From the NCBI RefSeq assembly GCF_964246085.1, contig NZ_CAXTPD010000015.1: a stretch of DNA of 64,000 nt, one strand, 5' to 3'. Origin of the DNA: Brotaphodocola sp003480315 (GTDB lineage Bacteria; Bacillota; Clostridia; Lachnospirales; Lachnospiraceae). Positions within the stretch are counted from its first letter, which is position 1. Each line of letters starts with the position of its first letter. This document shows, piece by piece, positions 7,500 to 15,739 of the stretch. Position numbers and translations under genes: made by a program. Under the pieces are notes generated by a model that was not told the origin of the DNA, made no database searches, and saw nothing but the letters and a program-made list of their open reading frames with translations.

Positions 7500-8273
7500 A
7501 TGGAATCAATTCTGAAGGTGGACAATCTGTCAAAAGTTTTCTCCCGCGGCGGACGGCAGCCGGTTACGGCGGTAAAAAACGTCAGCTTTGAACTGATGCC
7601 GGGGGAATGCCTTGGCGTGATCGGGGAGAGCGGCAGTGGGAAAACGACCATGGTAAACATGATCACCCGGCTGCTGGATGTGACGGCAGGCCAGATTGTT
7701 CTGGATGGCCAGGATATCACAAACCTGCGGGGAAAAGAACTACGAAATATTTATAAAAAAATGCAGATGGTTTTTCAGAGTCCGTCCGATTCCTTTGACC
7801 CGCGGCGAACCCTGGGAGATGGAATCGGGGAGAGCCTGAGAAATGCAGGGATGTCCAGGCGGGAGACCAGGGCAGAAGTGAAACGGCTATTGGAGCAGTG
7901 CGGACTGTCAAAGGAATTTGCCGACCGCTATCCGCATCAGGTCAGCGGCGGGCAGTGCCAGAGGGCAGCCATTGCCAGGGCGCTGGCTATTCAGCCCAGG
8001 CTTCTGATCTGTGATGAGGCAACCTCGGCACTGGATGTGACGGTCCAGAAGGAAATCATCGATCTGCTGAATCAGCTGCGTCTCGCCCGGGGAAAACATC
8101 TGTCCATTTTGTTTATCTGCCACGATCTGTCACTGGTGCAGCAGTTCTGCGACCGTGTGCTGGTCATATATCAGGGAGAAATTGTGGAAAAGGGGAAACC
8201 GGACAATGTGATTCAGAAGCCGGAACATGCGTATACCAGGCGGCTGATTGACAGTGTTCTGGAGTTTGAATAA
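7500..8273 (+). CDS. ABC transporter ATPase, NikE/DppF-type
   Basis: This 257-residue ATP-binding subunit has Walker A GESGSGKTT, the signature VSGGQCQRAAIARAL, Walker B LLICDEATSALD and the H-loop ICHDLSL. The Q-loop region MQMVFQSPSDSFDPRRTLGDGI is typical of the NikE/DppF partner. It begins 1 base after the stop of the NikD-like gene, and 51 bases separate it from the substrate-binding lipoprotein gene. Confidence 0.87.
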   Translation: MESILKVDNLSKVFSRGGRQPVTAVKNVSFELMPGECLGVIGESGSGKTTMVNMITRLLDVTAGQIVLDGQDITNLRGKELRNIYKKMQMVFQSPSDSFDPRRTLGDGIGESLRNAGMSRRETRAEVKRLLEQCGLSKEFADRYPHQVSGGQCQRAAIARALAIQPRLLICDEATSALDVTVQKEIIDLLNQLRLARGKHLSILFICHDLSLVQQFCDRVLVIYQGEIVEKGKPDNVIQKPEHAYTRRLIDSVLEFE

Positions 8274-8324
8274 TTCAGAGTCAGGAACAACACAGATAGA
8301 AATATGTGAAGGAGAAGAACATCT

Positions 8325-9944
8325 ATGAAAAGAGCAATTGCAGCATTTTTGTGTATGGGAGTTACAATAGGGATGCTTGCCGGATGCGGCAGTAAGACAG
8401 AGCAGGCAGCAGATACCAGTCAGTCAGTGAATACAGAGCAGGCAGCAGCCGGTACAAATACGGAACCGGATGGCAGTTCGGCTTCACGAAAGACCATGGT
8501 GATCGGAGATACCACATTTAACTCGGAAAACTGGGAGGAGACGGTGAATCCTCACGAAACGTACAATGGCTGGGCCTGCATCCGTTATGGCGTGGGCGAG
8601 ACGCTGGTTCATTATACTGATACGATGGAACTGGAGCCATGGCTGGCAAAATCCTGGGAAAGTGATGAGAACTGTACCTGGACGATTACGTTACAGGATG
8701 ATGTCACCTTTTCAAGCGGACGAAAGATGGATGGTGAAGCAGTGAAACAGTGTCTGGATCATTTGCTAAAGGTGCATGACAGAGCGCCAGGTGATACGAA
8801 AATCGTGGATATTCAGGCAGACGGACAGGTGCTGACGATTACAACCAGTGAGCCGAATCCGGCCCTAATGAACTATCTGGGAGATCCATATGGCTGTATC
8901 ATCGATGTGGATGCCAGTGATTTTGAGAGTGGAATTGTTGCCGGGACCGGCCCTTATGTGGTGAAAGAACTGGTTACGGATGATCATCTGACTCTGACAA
9001 AAAATGAAAATTACTGGAATGGAACGCCAAAGATTGATGAACTCACCATTCGGACCCTGTCCAATGGCGATACCTTATCAGCCGCTCTGCAGTCCGGTGA
9101 TATTGACGCAGCCTACGGCATGGCCTATGAGGCTTATCCAAACTTTGAAAATGGTAACTATCAGTTTTCTTCCATCCAGACCTCCCGGGCGTTTTTCGGT
9201 AGCATGAATATGACAAGTCCTGTGATTCAGGACGATGCCGTGAGGAAAGCCATTGCCATGAGCATTGATAAAGAAGGGTTCGTCACTGCTCTGCTGGACG
9301 GTCATGGGGTGGTAGCAAACGGAGCGTTTCCAGATGGCTTTGCCGGTTTTGGCGGTGAACATGTGAAGACAGAAAGCTATAATCCGGAAGGAGCCAAAGC
9401 CGTTCTGGAAGAGGCTGGCTGGGTGGATACCGATGGTGACGGTATCCGGGAGAAAGACGGCGTGAAGTTGGTAATCCGCTGGCTGACTTATCCAAGCCGT
9501 CAGGAACTGCCGCTGCTGGCGGAGGCTGTTCAGGCCAGTCTGAAAGATGTTGGAATGGATGTGGATATCAACTGCACCGCAAATCGCCGGGAATTTCTGG
9601 CGGATATGTCCAGCTTTGATATTTATGCGTCGGCTCTGGTGACGGCACCGTCCGGAGATCCTCAGTATTTCTTTACTACGAGCTGCCAGCCAGGAATGAA
9701 CTATAACTTTGGTGCTTACGATAATTCAGAGGTTACAGCGCTGATTGAGCAGCTTTCGATGGAATTTGACACGGAAAAACGCGCAGAACTGGCAATTGAA
9801 CTTCAGCAGAAGATTCTGGATGATCACGCGTACATTTTCTGCTCATTTCTTCAGATGAATATGATCTCAAGATCCAATGTGAAGAATTATACGGCCCATG
9901 CCTGTGATTATTACCAGGTTACGGCGGATCTGGATATCAATTAG
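8325..9944 (+). CDS. ABC transporter substrate-binding lipoprotein, NikA/DppA family
   Basis: This 539-residue protein has a lipoprotein signal MKRAIAAFLCMGVTIGMLAGCG, with LAGC as lipobox, then a Ser/Thr/Ala-rich linker and an SBP family 5 domain (GETLVHYTDTMELEPWLAKSW; GTGPYVVKELV; AVRKAIAMSIDKEGFV). It would sit on the outer face of the membrane and hand ligand to the permeases. Similar proteins bind nickel, nickel-chelate or peptides, and residue identity alone does not settle which. AGGAGAAG precedes the ATG. Its operon position after the two ATPases differs from the usual SBP-first order. Confidence 0.85.
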   Translation: MKRAIAAFLCMGVTIGMLAGCGSKTEQAADTSQSVNTEQAAAGTNTEPDGSSASRKTMVIGDTTFNSENWEETVNPHETYNGWACIRYGVGETLVHYTDTMELEPWLAKSWESDENCTWTITLQDDVTFSSGRKMDGEAVKQCLDHLLKVHDRAPGDTKIVDIQADGQVLTITTSEPNPALMNYLGDPYGCIIDVDASDFESGIVAGTGPYVVKELVTDDHLTLTKNENYWNGTPKIDELTIRTLSNGDTLSAALQSGDIDAAYGMAYEAYPNFENGNYQFSSIQTSRAFFGSMNMTSPVIQDDAVRKAIAMSIDKEGFVTALLDGHGVVANGAFPDGFAGFGGEHVKTESYNPEGAKAVLEEAGWVDTDGDGIREKDGVKLVIRWLTYPSRQELPLLAEAVQASLKDVGMDVDINCTANRREFLADMSSFDIYASALVTAPSGDPQYFFTTSCQPGMNYNFGAYDNSEVTALIEQLSMEFDTEKRAELAIELQQKILDDHAYIFCSFLQMNMISRSNVKNYTAHACDYYQVTADLDIN

Positions 9945-9965
9945 TTTTATGAGAGGTATTTTGTA

Positions 9966-10727
9966 ATGTTAACACAGGAACAGATCAACGAAGACTGGAC
10001 AGTCCGGTCTGACAATTACAACAATTATGTAGAAGAGGAGTTTGCGACGAACCGACCGGAAAAGTGGCTGGAGCTGATCGAGTCCCAGGCACCGGCAGAG
10101 CGCCCTTTACGGATTCTGGATGCCGGATGTGGACCAGGTTTTTTCTCTGTGCTGCTGTCAAAGGCCGGTCATCATGTGACTGGCATTGACGGTTCGGAGG
10201 GGATGCTTGCGTATGCCAGAAAAAACGTGGCTCATTATGGTGTTTCACCGGAACTTCTGCAGGGGGATTTTGGCGCGCTGCCATTTCCGGATGGAACTTT
10301 TGACCTGGTGGTCAGCCGGAATGTGACTCACATCATCCGGGAACATCTGAAGGTATATGGGGAGTGGCTGCGGGTTTTGAAACCGGGCGGCGTGCTGCTG
10401 ATCTTTGATGCCAACTGGCATCTTCCTTATCAGCCGGGGCCGGTGCGGGAGGAGGCTATCCGCCGGGAGCGCGAAGGCCTGAAAAAATATGGCCGCGGAT
10501 ACACCCACGATGGCTCCTATGAGTACATTGACAGCGAACTGGAACCGGAAAATTATAGAGTATTCGGAAAAGCCCAGCGTCCGGATTTTGACATGGGCGT
10601 ATTAAAACAACTTCCCTGTACGAACGTATCCTTTGAGCGTGACGTGACAAAGGAGCTTTGGAGTGAGCGGGAAAAATTCTTTTATGCTGCCACGCCGCTG
10701 TATATGCTGCGGGCAGAGAAAGTATAA
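9966..10727 (+). CDS. Class I SAM-dependent methyltransferase (second of a pair)
   Basis: This 253-residue cytoplasmic enzyme has motif I ILDAGCGPGFFSV (50-62), VTGIDGSEGML, FDLVVSRNVTHIIREHLKVY and GGVLLIFDANWHLPYQ. The SRNV and FDANW elements and overall layout match the methyltransferase at 4102, so the pair likely arose from a common ancestor and now brackets the importer. Expression appears continuous from 4102 to the terminator at 10774. The substrate is unknown. It belongs to the broad Methyltransf_11 type. Confidence 0.8.
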   Translation: MLTQEQINEDWTVRSDNYNNYVEEEFATNRPEKWLELIESQAPAERPLRILDAGCGPGFFSVLLSKAGHHVTGIDGSEGMLAYARKNVAHYGVSPELLQGDFGALPFPDGTFDLVVSRNVTHIIREHLKVYGEWLRVLKPGGVLLIFDANWHLPYQPGPVREEAIRREREGLKKYGRGYTHDGSYEYIDSELEPENYRVFGKAQRPDFDMGVLKQLPCTNVSFERDVTKELWSEREKFFYAATPLYMLRAEKV

Positions 10728-10773
10728 ACGGGAGAAGGAAGAGCAAGCTGCAACAATCTGAGAGACAGTCAAG

Positions 10774-10824
10774 GAAGCGTGAAACTTTTGCGAAAGCAGA
10801 GGTTTCACGCTTTCTTGTGTTTTT
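10774..10824 (+). terminator. Intrinsic terminator after the Nik-like operon
   Basis: AAGCGTGAAAC and GTTTCACGCTT pair perfectly around a loop, followed by a T-rich run (TTGTGTTTTT). Confidence 0.85.
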
Positions 10825-10837
10825 GTCTAATATCAAA

Positions 10838-10928
10838 TGTGCAAGATCAGTGTGCATAACTTCGTAATTTTACTAAAACGTGCAATGTTATCTTGCACAA
10901 AACGAAGTTCACAAAAAGTTCACAAAAA
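10838..10928 (+). repeat. Interleaved inverted repeats and tandem repeat upstream of the hsp20 promoter
   Basis: TGTGCAAGAT (10838-10847) is complementary to ATCTTGCACA (10890-10899), and AACTTCGT (10858-10865) is complementary to ACGAAGTT (10902-10909). The order is A-B-A'-B', which is not nested. A local hairpin GTGCAA/TTGCAC (10880-10898) is an alternative. AGTTCACAAAA then occurs twice in tandem just before CIRCE. The region lies upstream of the -35 box, so operator DNA is more likely than leader RNA. Confidence 0.5.
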
Positions 10929-10929
10929 A

Positions 10930-10956
10930 TTAGCACTCACCTATTGACAGTGCTAA
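10930..10956 (+). promoter_or_regulatory. CIRCE operator (HrcA-binding)
   Basis: TTAGCACTC, nine spacer bases and CAGTGCTAA match the CIRCE consensus (TTAGCACTC-N9-GAGTGCTAA) with one mismatch. The operator overlaps the -35 box of the hsp20 promoter, so HrcA binding should block RNA polymerase until heat stress. The hrcA gene is not in this window. Confidence 0.95.
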
Positions 10957-10972
10957 TAATGCGTGCTATAGT
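10944..10972 (+). promoter_or_regulatory. Sigma-A promoter of the hsp20 operon
   Basis: A perfect TTGACA (10944-10949) lies 17 bases ahead of TATAGT (10967-10972). The -35 box lies inside the CIRCE operator. The 5' leader to the first ATG is about 120 nt. Confidence 0.9.
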
Positions 10973-11102
10973 ACATGTAGAACAAAGGAAAGGGATACAG
11001 AGGGAACAAAGAAAGAGGTTCCCGGAAGTCCCTGAAAGATCCTGGTTCCAAAGAAACAAGGTTAAGCATAGAGAAGCTTAGATAGAAAAGGAGAGATGAC
11101 TT

Positions 11103-11567
11103 ATGTTAATGCCGAGTATTTTTGGTGAGGATATGTTTGATGAATTTATGAGAGATTTTCCGTTCTTCGATGAGAATGCAGGAAACAAGATAGAGAAGAA
11201 ACTTTACGGACGTCATGCTAAGAACATGATGAAGACCGATATCAAGGAACTGGAAGGCGGCTACGAACTGGAGATGGATCTTCCGGGATTCACAAAAGAC
11301 GAGATCACCGCAGAGCTGAAAGATGGTTACTTAACCATCAGCGCATCCAAGGGACTTGATAAGGATGAGCAGGAGAAAGAAACCGGTAAGTACATCCGCC
11401 GCGAGCGTTACGCCGGTGCGTGCCAGCGTTCGTTCTACGTTGGTGAAGATATCACCGAGCAGGACATCAAGGCCGAGTTCAAGCACGGTATCCTGAAACT
11501 GTTCGTTCCGAAGAAGGAAGCAGCACCGAAGGTAGAAAACAAAAAGTATGTAGCTATTGAAGGCTAA
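11103..11567 (+). CDS. Hsp20/alpha-crystallin family small heat-shock protein, copy 1
   Basis: This 154-residue ATP-independent holdase has an N-terminal arm (MLMPSIFGEDMFDEFMRDFPFF), an alpha-crystallin domain with KTDIKELEGGYELEMDLPGFTKDEI, and the terminal strand motif GILKLFVPKKE. The Ile/Leu-x-Ile/Leu-type tail is weak here (KKYVAIEG). It binds unfolding cytoplasmic proteins during heat stress. AAAGGAGAG lies 9 bases before the ATG. It is CIRCE-controlled and followed by a near-identical second copy. Confidence 0.93.
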   Translation: MLMPSIFGEDMFDEFMRDFPFFDENAGNKIEKKLYGRHAKNMMKTDIKELEGGYELEMDLPGFTKDEITAELKDGYLTISASKGLDKDEQEKETGKYIRRERYAGACQRSFYVGEDITEQDIKAEFKHGILKLFVPKKEAAPKVENKKYVAIEG

Positions 11568-11593
11568 TACCAACAGATACAAAGGACTGAAAT

Positions 11594-11629
11594 TTCCCCG
11601 GAAAACAGTGAGGCTGCCTGTCCGGGGAA
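11594..11629 (+). other. Hairpin between the two hsp20 genes
   Basis: TTCCCCGG and CCGGGGAA (11594-11601 and 11622-11629) form a GC-rich stem extended by ACAG/CTGT. No T-run follows, so it looks like a processing or stabilising hairpin, or a leaky attenuator, rather than a terminator. Confidence 0.55.
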
Positions 11630-11703
11630 GAACCCGCAGCCATAACATAGAAGTTTGATTTTGATAATAAGCAAATTTTAGATAAATAAAGGAGAGATGA
11701 CTT

Positions 11704-12168
11704 ATGTTAATGCCGAGTATTTTTGGTGAGGATATGTTTGATGATTTTATGAGAAGTTTTCCGTTCTTCGATAACAGCGCAGAGAGCAATGTAGAGAAGA
11801 AACTGTATGGTCACAACGCCAAGAACGTTATGAAAACCGATATCAAAGAGCTGGAAGGCGGCTATGAGCTGGAGATCGATCTTCCGGGATTCACGAAAGA
11901 GGAAGTCACCGCAGAACTGAAGGATGGCTATTTAACCATCAGTGCCGCTAAGGGACTTGATAAGGATGAGCAGGAGAAAGAAACCGGTAAGTATATCCGC
12001 CGTGAACGTTATGCCGGTGCGTGCCAGCGTTCCTTCTACGTTGGTGAAGATGTGACCGAGCAGGACATCAAGGCTGAGTTCAAGCATGGTATGCTGAAGC
12101 TGTTTGTTCCGAAGAAGGAAGCAAAACCGGCGGTAGAAACCAAGAAATATGTTACCATTGAAGGCTGA
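11704..12168 (+). CDS. Hsp20/alpha-crystallin family small heat-shock protein, copy 2
   Basis: This 154-residue protein is very similar to the preceding copy over its whole length. Differences concentrate in residues 15-40 (FMRSFPFFDNSAESNVEKK). The ribosome site and first codons (AAAGGAGAGATGACTTATG onward) are identical to copy 1 for more than 50 bases, so the duplication included the translation start region. It shares the CIRCE promoter and ends at the terminator at 12218. Confidence 0.93.
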   Translation: MLMPSIFGEDMFDDFMRSFPFFDNSAESNVEKKLYGHNAKNVMKTDIKELEGGYELEIDLPGFTKEEVTAELKDGYLTISAAKGLDKDEQEKETGKYIRRERYAGACQRSFYVGEDVTEQDIKAEFKHGMLKLFVPKKEAKPAVETKKYVTIEG

Positions 12169-12217
12169 TGCGTAAGCAGGCTGAGATGGCAGCAGAACCG
12201 CATGAGAGAAAGTGAAT

Positions 12218-12261
12218 AAAAAGTCCACGGGCCAGTAAATGTGCTGGTCCGTGGACTTTTT
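12218..12261 (+). terminator. Intrinsic terminator of the hsp20 operon
   Basis: AAAAAGTCCACGGGCCAG pairs with CTGGTCCGTGGACTTTTT around a short loop, giving a very stable stem ending in a T-run. Confidence 0.9.
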
Positions 12262-12495
12262 GCGTGCTTGTAAAAGCCAGCGTCCGGTTGCTGTCCCATA
12301 TCTGCATTTGAAATCTTAAGAAAAAAGTTTCCTTTCTTCATAAAACGATGACAATTTGGACACAATTTTATTGTTCAATAGGAGTGGCTGTGGAGATAGA
12401 CACAGTTACAGATCGCATATGCATCAGCAGCCGGAAATGCTTTCAGATCGAGGAAAAACAGATTCTGTCTGCTGAAAAAAGAAAGGTTGGTTAAA
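12262..12495 (+). other. Non-coding stretch before the lipoprotein gene
   Basis: No supported gene is present. It is moderately AT-rich near 12310-12380 and contains AAAGG (12482-12486), the ribosome site of the next gene. I see no convincing -35/-10 pair with consensus spacing. Confidence 0.4.
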
Positions 12496-12948
12496 ATGAA
12501 AAAAAGAGCATTGATTATGATGAGCACCGCAATGATCATGGTATTTGCAGCAGCTTGTTCTTCAAAAAATACCCCGTCTGCTACAGCAGGTGAGACAACG
12601 GCTGCAGTGGCAGAGACAACACAGCAGGAGACCACAAAGGCAGAAAGCACAGCCTCTGCTGAGAGTCTGAACACAGATGAAGCAAAGGATTCAGAGGAAT
12701 CTAAGGCAGATTCTGCCGCAGATCAGGAAGAAGCAAGCATGACAGGCACGATCAGCGACATCAAGGATTTCATGTTTACCATCACATTTGATGGTCAGGA
12801 TTACGGCTTCAGCTTTGATCAGAATGAGAAGCCACAGGGGTTAGACAGTGTGAAGGATGGTGATACCGTGATGGTAACCTATACCGGTACGGTAAATACC
12901 GTGGATGCCTTCACCGGAAAAATCCTTTCTGTTGAAAAAGTAGACTAA
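12496..12948 (+). CDS. Small secreted lipoprotein
   Basis: The ATG at 12496 is preceded by AAAGG at 9 bases; a TTG at 12487 in frame lacks a site. The 150-residue product has a lipoprotein signal (MKKRALIMMSTAMIMVFAAACS, lipobox FAAAC), then a Thr/Glu/Ala/Ser-rich linker of about 60 residues, and a C-terminal domain of about 70 residues beginning MTGTISDIKDFMFTITFDGQ. The repeated GTISDIKD...FDG...KDGDTVMVTYTGTV pattern suggests a small all-beta (OB-like) domain. The function is not known. It would be anchored to the outer membrane face. Confidence 0.75.
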   Translation: MKKRALIMMSTAMIMVFAAACSSKNTPSATAGETTAAVAETTQQETTKAESTASAESLNTDEAKDSEESKADSAADQEEASMTGTISDIKDFMFTITFDGQDYGFSFDQNEKPQGLDSVKDGDTVMVTYTGTVNTVDAFTGKILSVEKVD

Positions 12949-13011
12949 GAGGAAAACGTTTGGCAGGTCTGTGCAGTGAATGTTCAGATCTGCCAAATAA
13001 CATTATATGAT

Positions 13012-13365
13012 TCAGGAAGCACTGTAGGAATCTACCGTAATGGTATAGCAGCTGCTTCCTTTTTTTATTACCGTTCCGTCCCTCTTTTTGATGGTGACGT
13101 TTGCGCTGCCTTCACCGCCGTTGTCATCCGGTCCGCCCTTGCCGTCCGGCGCTTCTTTGCCATCTGGCGCACCATTCCCGTTATTGTTTTCATTCTGACC
13201 GTCCTGATCTTTGTTTGATGTGCCCAGTATAAAGAACAAAGCTAAAAAGAACCTTAAATTAACAAAATGTTCATAAAAACAATAAAATTCTGATAAAATG
13301 AGAAAAAAAGAAATATTTTGCAACAAATCAACTGTACGAGTACGGAAAAAAATGGTATGATGCAA
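13012..13365 (-). pseudogene. Possible minus-strand gene remnant with Gly/Asp/Asn-rich linker
   Basis: The minus strand is open and encodes a hydrophobic segment (FFLALFFILG), a compositionally coherent linker (NENNNGNGAPDGKEAPDGKGG) and a short ordered-looking tail (ANVTIKKRDGTVIKKG). Such a linker is typical of secreted Firmicute proteins and unlikely by chance, but the N-terminal 45 residues do not look coding and no ribosome site supports the ATG at 13365. It may be a decayed 3' end of a surface protein. The plus-strand frame here looks less protein-like. Confidence 0.3.
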
Positions 13366-13459
13366 GAAAGAAAATAAACTGGGAAACAGCTTTATCGTTG
13401 AGTTTTAAGGATAATAGAGTAATGATCAGACAAAATCTTATATAAAGGGGGAACCAATC

Positions 13460-14956
13460 ATGGCAGATTATATTATGGCACTGGACGCGGGGACAACCAG
13501 CAACCGCTGTATTCTTTTCAATAAAAAAGGCGAGATCTGCAGCATGGCGCAGCGGGAATTTCACCAGTATTTTCCGCAGCCGGGCTGGGTGGAGCATGAC
13601 GCGGATGAGATCTGGGCCAGCATGCTGGGGGTGGCCGTGGAGGCCATGAGCCGCATCGGCGCAGAAGCAGCAGACATTGCGGCAATCGGTATCACCAATC
13701 AGAGAGAAACCACCATTGTATGGGATAAGGAAACCGGAGAACCCGTTGCCCACGCCATCGTCTGGCAGTGTCGCCGCACCGCAGCCTATTGTGATTCCCT
13801 GAAGGAACAGGGCTATATGGACAGCTTCCGGAAGAAAACGGGACTTGTCATTGACGCGTATTTTTCCGCTACCAAGATCAAATGGCTGTTAGACCATGTG
13901 CCGGGAGCAAGGGAACGGGCGGAAAAGGGTGAGCTTTTGTTTGGCACCGTGGAAACCTGGCTGATCTGGAAGCTGACCAAGGGCGCGGTACATGTAACCG
14001 ATTATTCCAATGCTTCCCGCACGATGCTGTTCAATATCAATACGCTGCAGTGGGATGATGAAATCTTAAATATCCTGGATATTCCGAAATGCATGCTGCC
14101 GGAGCCAAAGCCGTCAAGCTGCGTATACGGGGAGACAGATCCTTCTTATCTGGGCGGAGCCATTCCCATTGCCGGGGCGGCAGGTGACCAGCAGGCGGCG
14201 TTGTTCGGTCAGACCTGTTTTGAGGCGGGTGAAGCGAAGAATACTTATGGAACAGGCTGTTTCCTGCTCATGAATACCGGAGAAAAGCCGGTATTCTCCC
14301 GAAACGGGCTGGTCACCACCATTGCCTGGGGACTGGACGGAAAGGTGAATTATGCGCTGGAGGGTTCCATCTTCGTAGCCGGGGCGGCGGTCCAGTGGCT
14401 CCGGGATGAGCTGCGGCTGATCGATTCGGCAGAGGATTCCGAGTATATGGCCAAAAAGGTAAAAGATACCAACGGTTGTTACGTGGTTCCGGCCTTCACC
14501 GGTCTTGGTGCTCCGCATTGGGATCAGTACGCCAGAGGAACTATTGTGGGTATTACCCGGGGTGTGAACAAATACCACATCATCCGGGCTACACTGGAGT
14601 CTATTGCCTACCAGGTACATGACGTACTGGTGGCCATGAAAGCGGATTCCGGTATTGACCTGACTTCCCTGAAGGTTGATGGCGGAGCCAGTGCCAACAA
14701 TTTCCTGATGCAGACCCAGGCAGACTTTATCCAGGCACCGGTGAAGCGGCCCTCTTGTGTAGAGACAACCGCCATGGGCGCGGCATATCTGGCGGGACTT
14801 GCAGTGAGATACTGGAAGAATCAGGAAGAAGTCAAAGAAAATCAGGAGACAGACCGGATCTTTACGCCGGAACTGGATGAAAAGACCCGCAGGACCATGG
14901 TCCGCGGGTGGGAGAAGGCGGTTCGCTACGCATACGGCTGGGCGCGGGAACGCTGA
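13460..14956 (+). CDS. glpK: Glycerol kinase
   Basis: GlpK phosphorylates glycerol to glycerol-3-phosphate with ATP. The protein is 498 residues, the usual length. It starts ADYIMALDAGTTSNRCILF (phosphate-1 motif of the FGGY/actin-like fold), with ITNQRETTIVWDKETG, GVVAGA-type segments such as AGAAGDQQAALFGQ, and FTGLGAPHWDQYARG near the C-terminal domain start. GGGGG lies 9 bases before the ATG. No glycerol facilitator or glycerol-phosphate dehydrogenase gene adjoins it, so it appears to be monocistronic. Confidence 0.96.
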   Translation: MADYIMALDAGTTSNRCILFNKKGEICSMAQREFHQYFPQPGWVEHDADEIWASMLGVAVEAMSRIGAEAADIAAIGITNQRETTIVWDKETGEPVAHAIVWQCRRTAAYCDSLKEQGYMDSFRKKTGLVIDAYFSATKIKWLLDHVPGARERAEKGELLFGTVETWLIWKLTKGAVHVTDYSNASRTMLFNINTLQWDDEILNILDIPKCMLPEPKPSSCVYGETDPSYLGGAIPIAGAAGDQQAALFGQTCFEAGEAKNTYGTGCFLLMNTGEKPVFSRNGLVTTIAWGLDGKVNYALEGSIFVAGAAVQWLRDELRLIDSAEDSEYMAKKVKDTNGCYVVPAFTGLGAPHWDQYARGTIVGITRGVNKYHIIRATLESIAYQVHDVLVAMKADSGIDLTSLKVDGGASANNFLMQTQADFIQAPVKRPSCVETTAMGAAYLAGLAVRYWKNQEEVKENQETDRIFTPELDEKTRRTMVRGWEKAVRYAYGWARER

Positions 14957-15004
14957 GTGCCACAATCGGATCAGGCTGCAGGAAGTGCAGTCTGGTGATA
15001 AAAA

Positions 15005-15052
15005 ACACCGGAGCGCTGGGCATAAGGCTCAGGACTCCGGCGGTGCAAAAAA
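15005..15052 (+). terminator. Convergent terminator between glpK and the TetR gene
   Basis: CACCGGAG and CTCCGGCGGTG form a GC-rich stem. A run of A before it and CAAAAAA after it would give T-rich tails on either strand, so it could end both glpK and the convergent tetR-type gene, whose 3' end it overlaps. Confidence 0.6.
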
Positions 15053-15622
15053 GTCACGTTCAATAAACAGGCATACATTGTCGACAAAGCTGTCCGGGTC
15101 ACAGGGTTCTTCCTGATCGAGATAGCATTGTACAATATTAAAATAAAAATCTGTCATCAGGCTGGTGAATATAGGGGCAGGAAGCTTCAAGCGATAGCCC
15201 TTTTGTTCAGCAGCCTGAATTTTATCATTCATAATGCGGATGAGGCCGGTGCGGATGATGCGCATCAAGTCACCGTCCTGATTGGCATGGTAGATTTTCT
15301 GGTACAGAATCCGGTTCTCGCCGATAAGATGCAGCAGGATCAGCATGAAATCCCGCACGGAAGTGCGGTTGGTGAAATACATGACATCTTCATTCAGGCC
15401 AAGCTCATCCAGCATGGAGCCAAGGCAGTAATGGAGCAGGTCATATTTATCCTCAAAATAGCGGTAAAACGTAGACCGGGAAATCAGCGCGGTATTGCAG
15501 ATGTCGGTCAGTGTGAGCTGTTCAAAGGGCAGGGCTGCAAGCTGGGAAAAGAGAGCACCCTTCAAAAGCGCGTAGGTGCGGCGGGCGGTAATACTGGTTT
15601 TCCGGGATGTAGACTGTGCCAT
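15029..15622 (-). CDS. TetR/AcrR family transcriptional regulator
   Basis: I place the start at 15622 (MAQSTSRKTSITARRTY), with GGAGG 5 bases upstream, rather than at the longer frame from 15673. The 197-residue protein has an N-terminal TetR helix-turn-helix (FEQLTLTDICNTALISRSTFYRYFEDKYDLL) and a divergent C-terminal ligand domain of the TetR_C_7/DhaS-like kind. It is divergent from the CAP-MMPL cassette, and the 180-base gap between them would hold its operators. It most likely represses that cassette. Confidence 0.85.
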   Translation of the reverse strand: MAQSTSRKTSITARRTYALLKGALFSQLAALPFEQLTLTDICNTALISRSTFYRYFEDKYDLLHYCLGSMLDELGLNEDVMYFTNRTSVRDFMLILLHLIGENRILYQKIYHANQDGDLMRIIRTGLIRIMNDKIQAAEQKGYRLKLPAPIFTSLMTDFYFNIVQCYLDQEEPCDPDSFVDNVCLFIERDFFAPPES

Positions 15623-15739
15623 GATAACCTCCATGATCGATGAATTTGCGCATGAAAAACAGAACAGGTTCACAATGTATAAAACTGGACAAATCTAAAA
15701 TAAGTGTCTCATTATGAACATTCCAAATAAAACTGATAC

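Noticed and set aside
12976..13218. Plus-strand small ORF after the lipoprotein gene
   Set aside because: No ribosome site and no protein-like composition; the minus strand looks more coding.
15128..15643. Plus-strand ORF opposite the TetR gene
   Set aside because: Shadow of the TetR coding frame.
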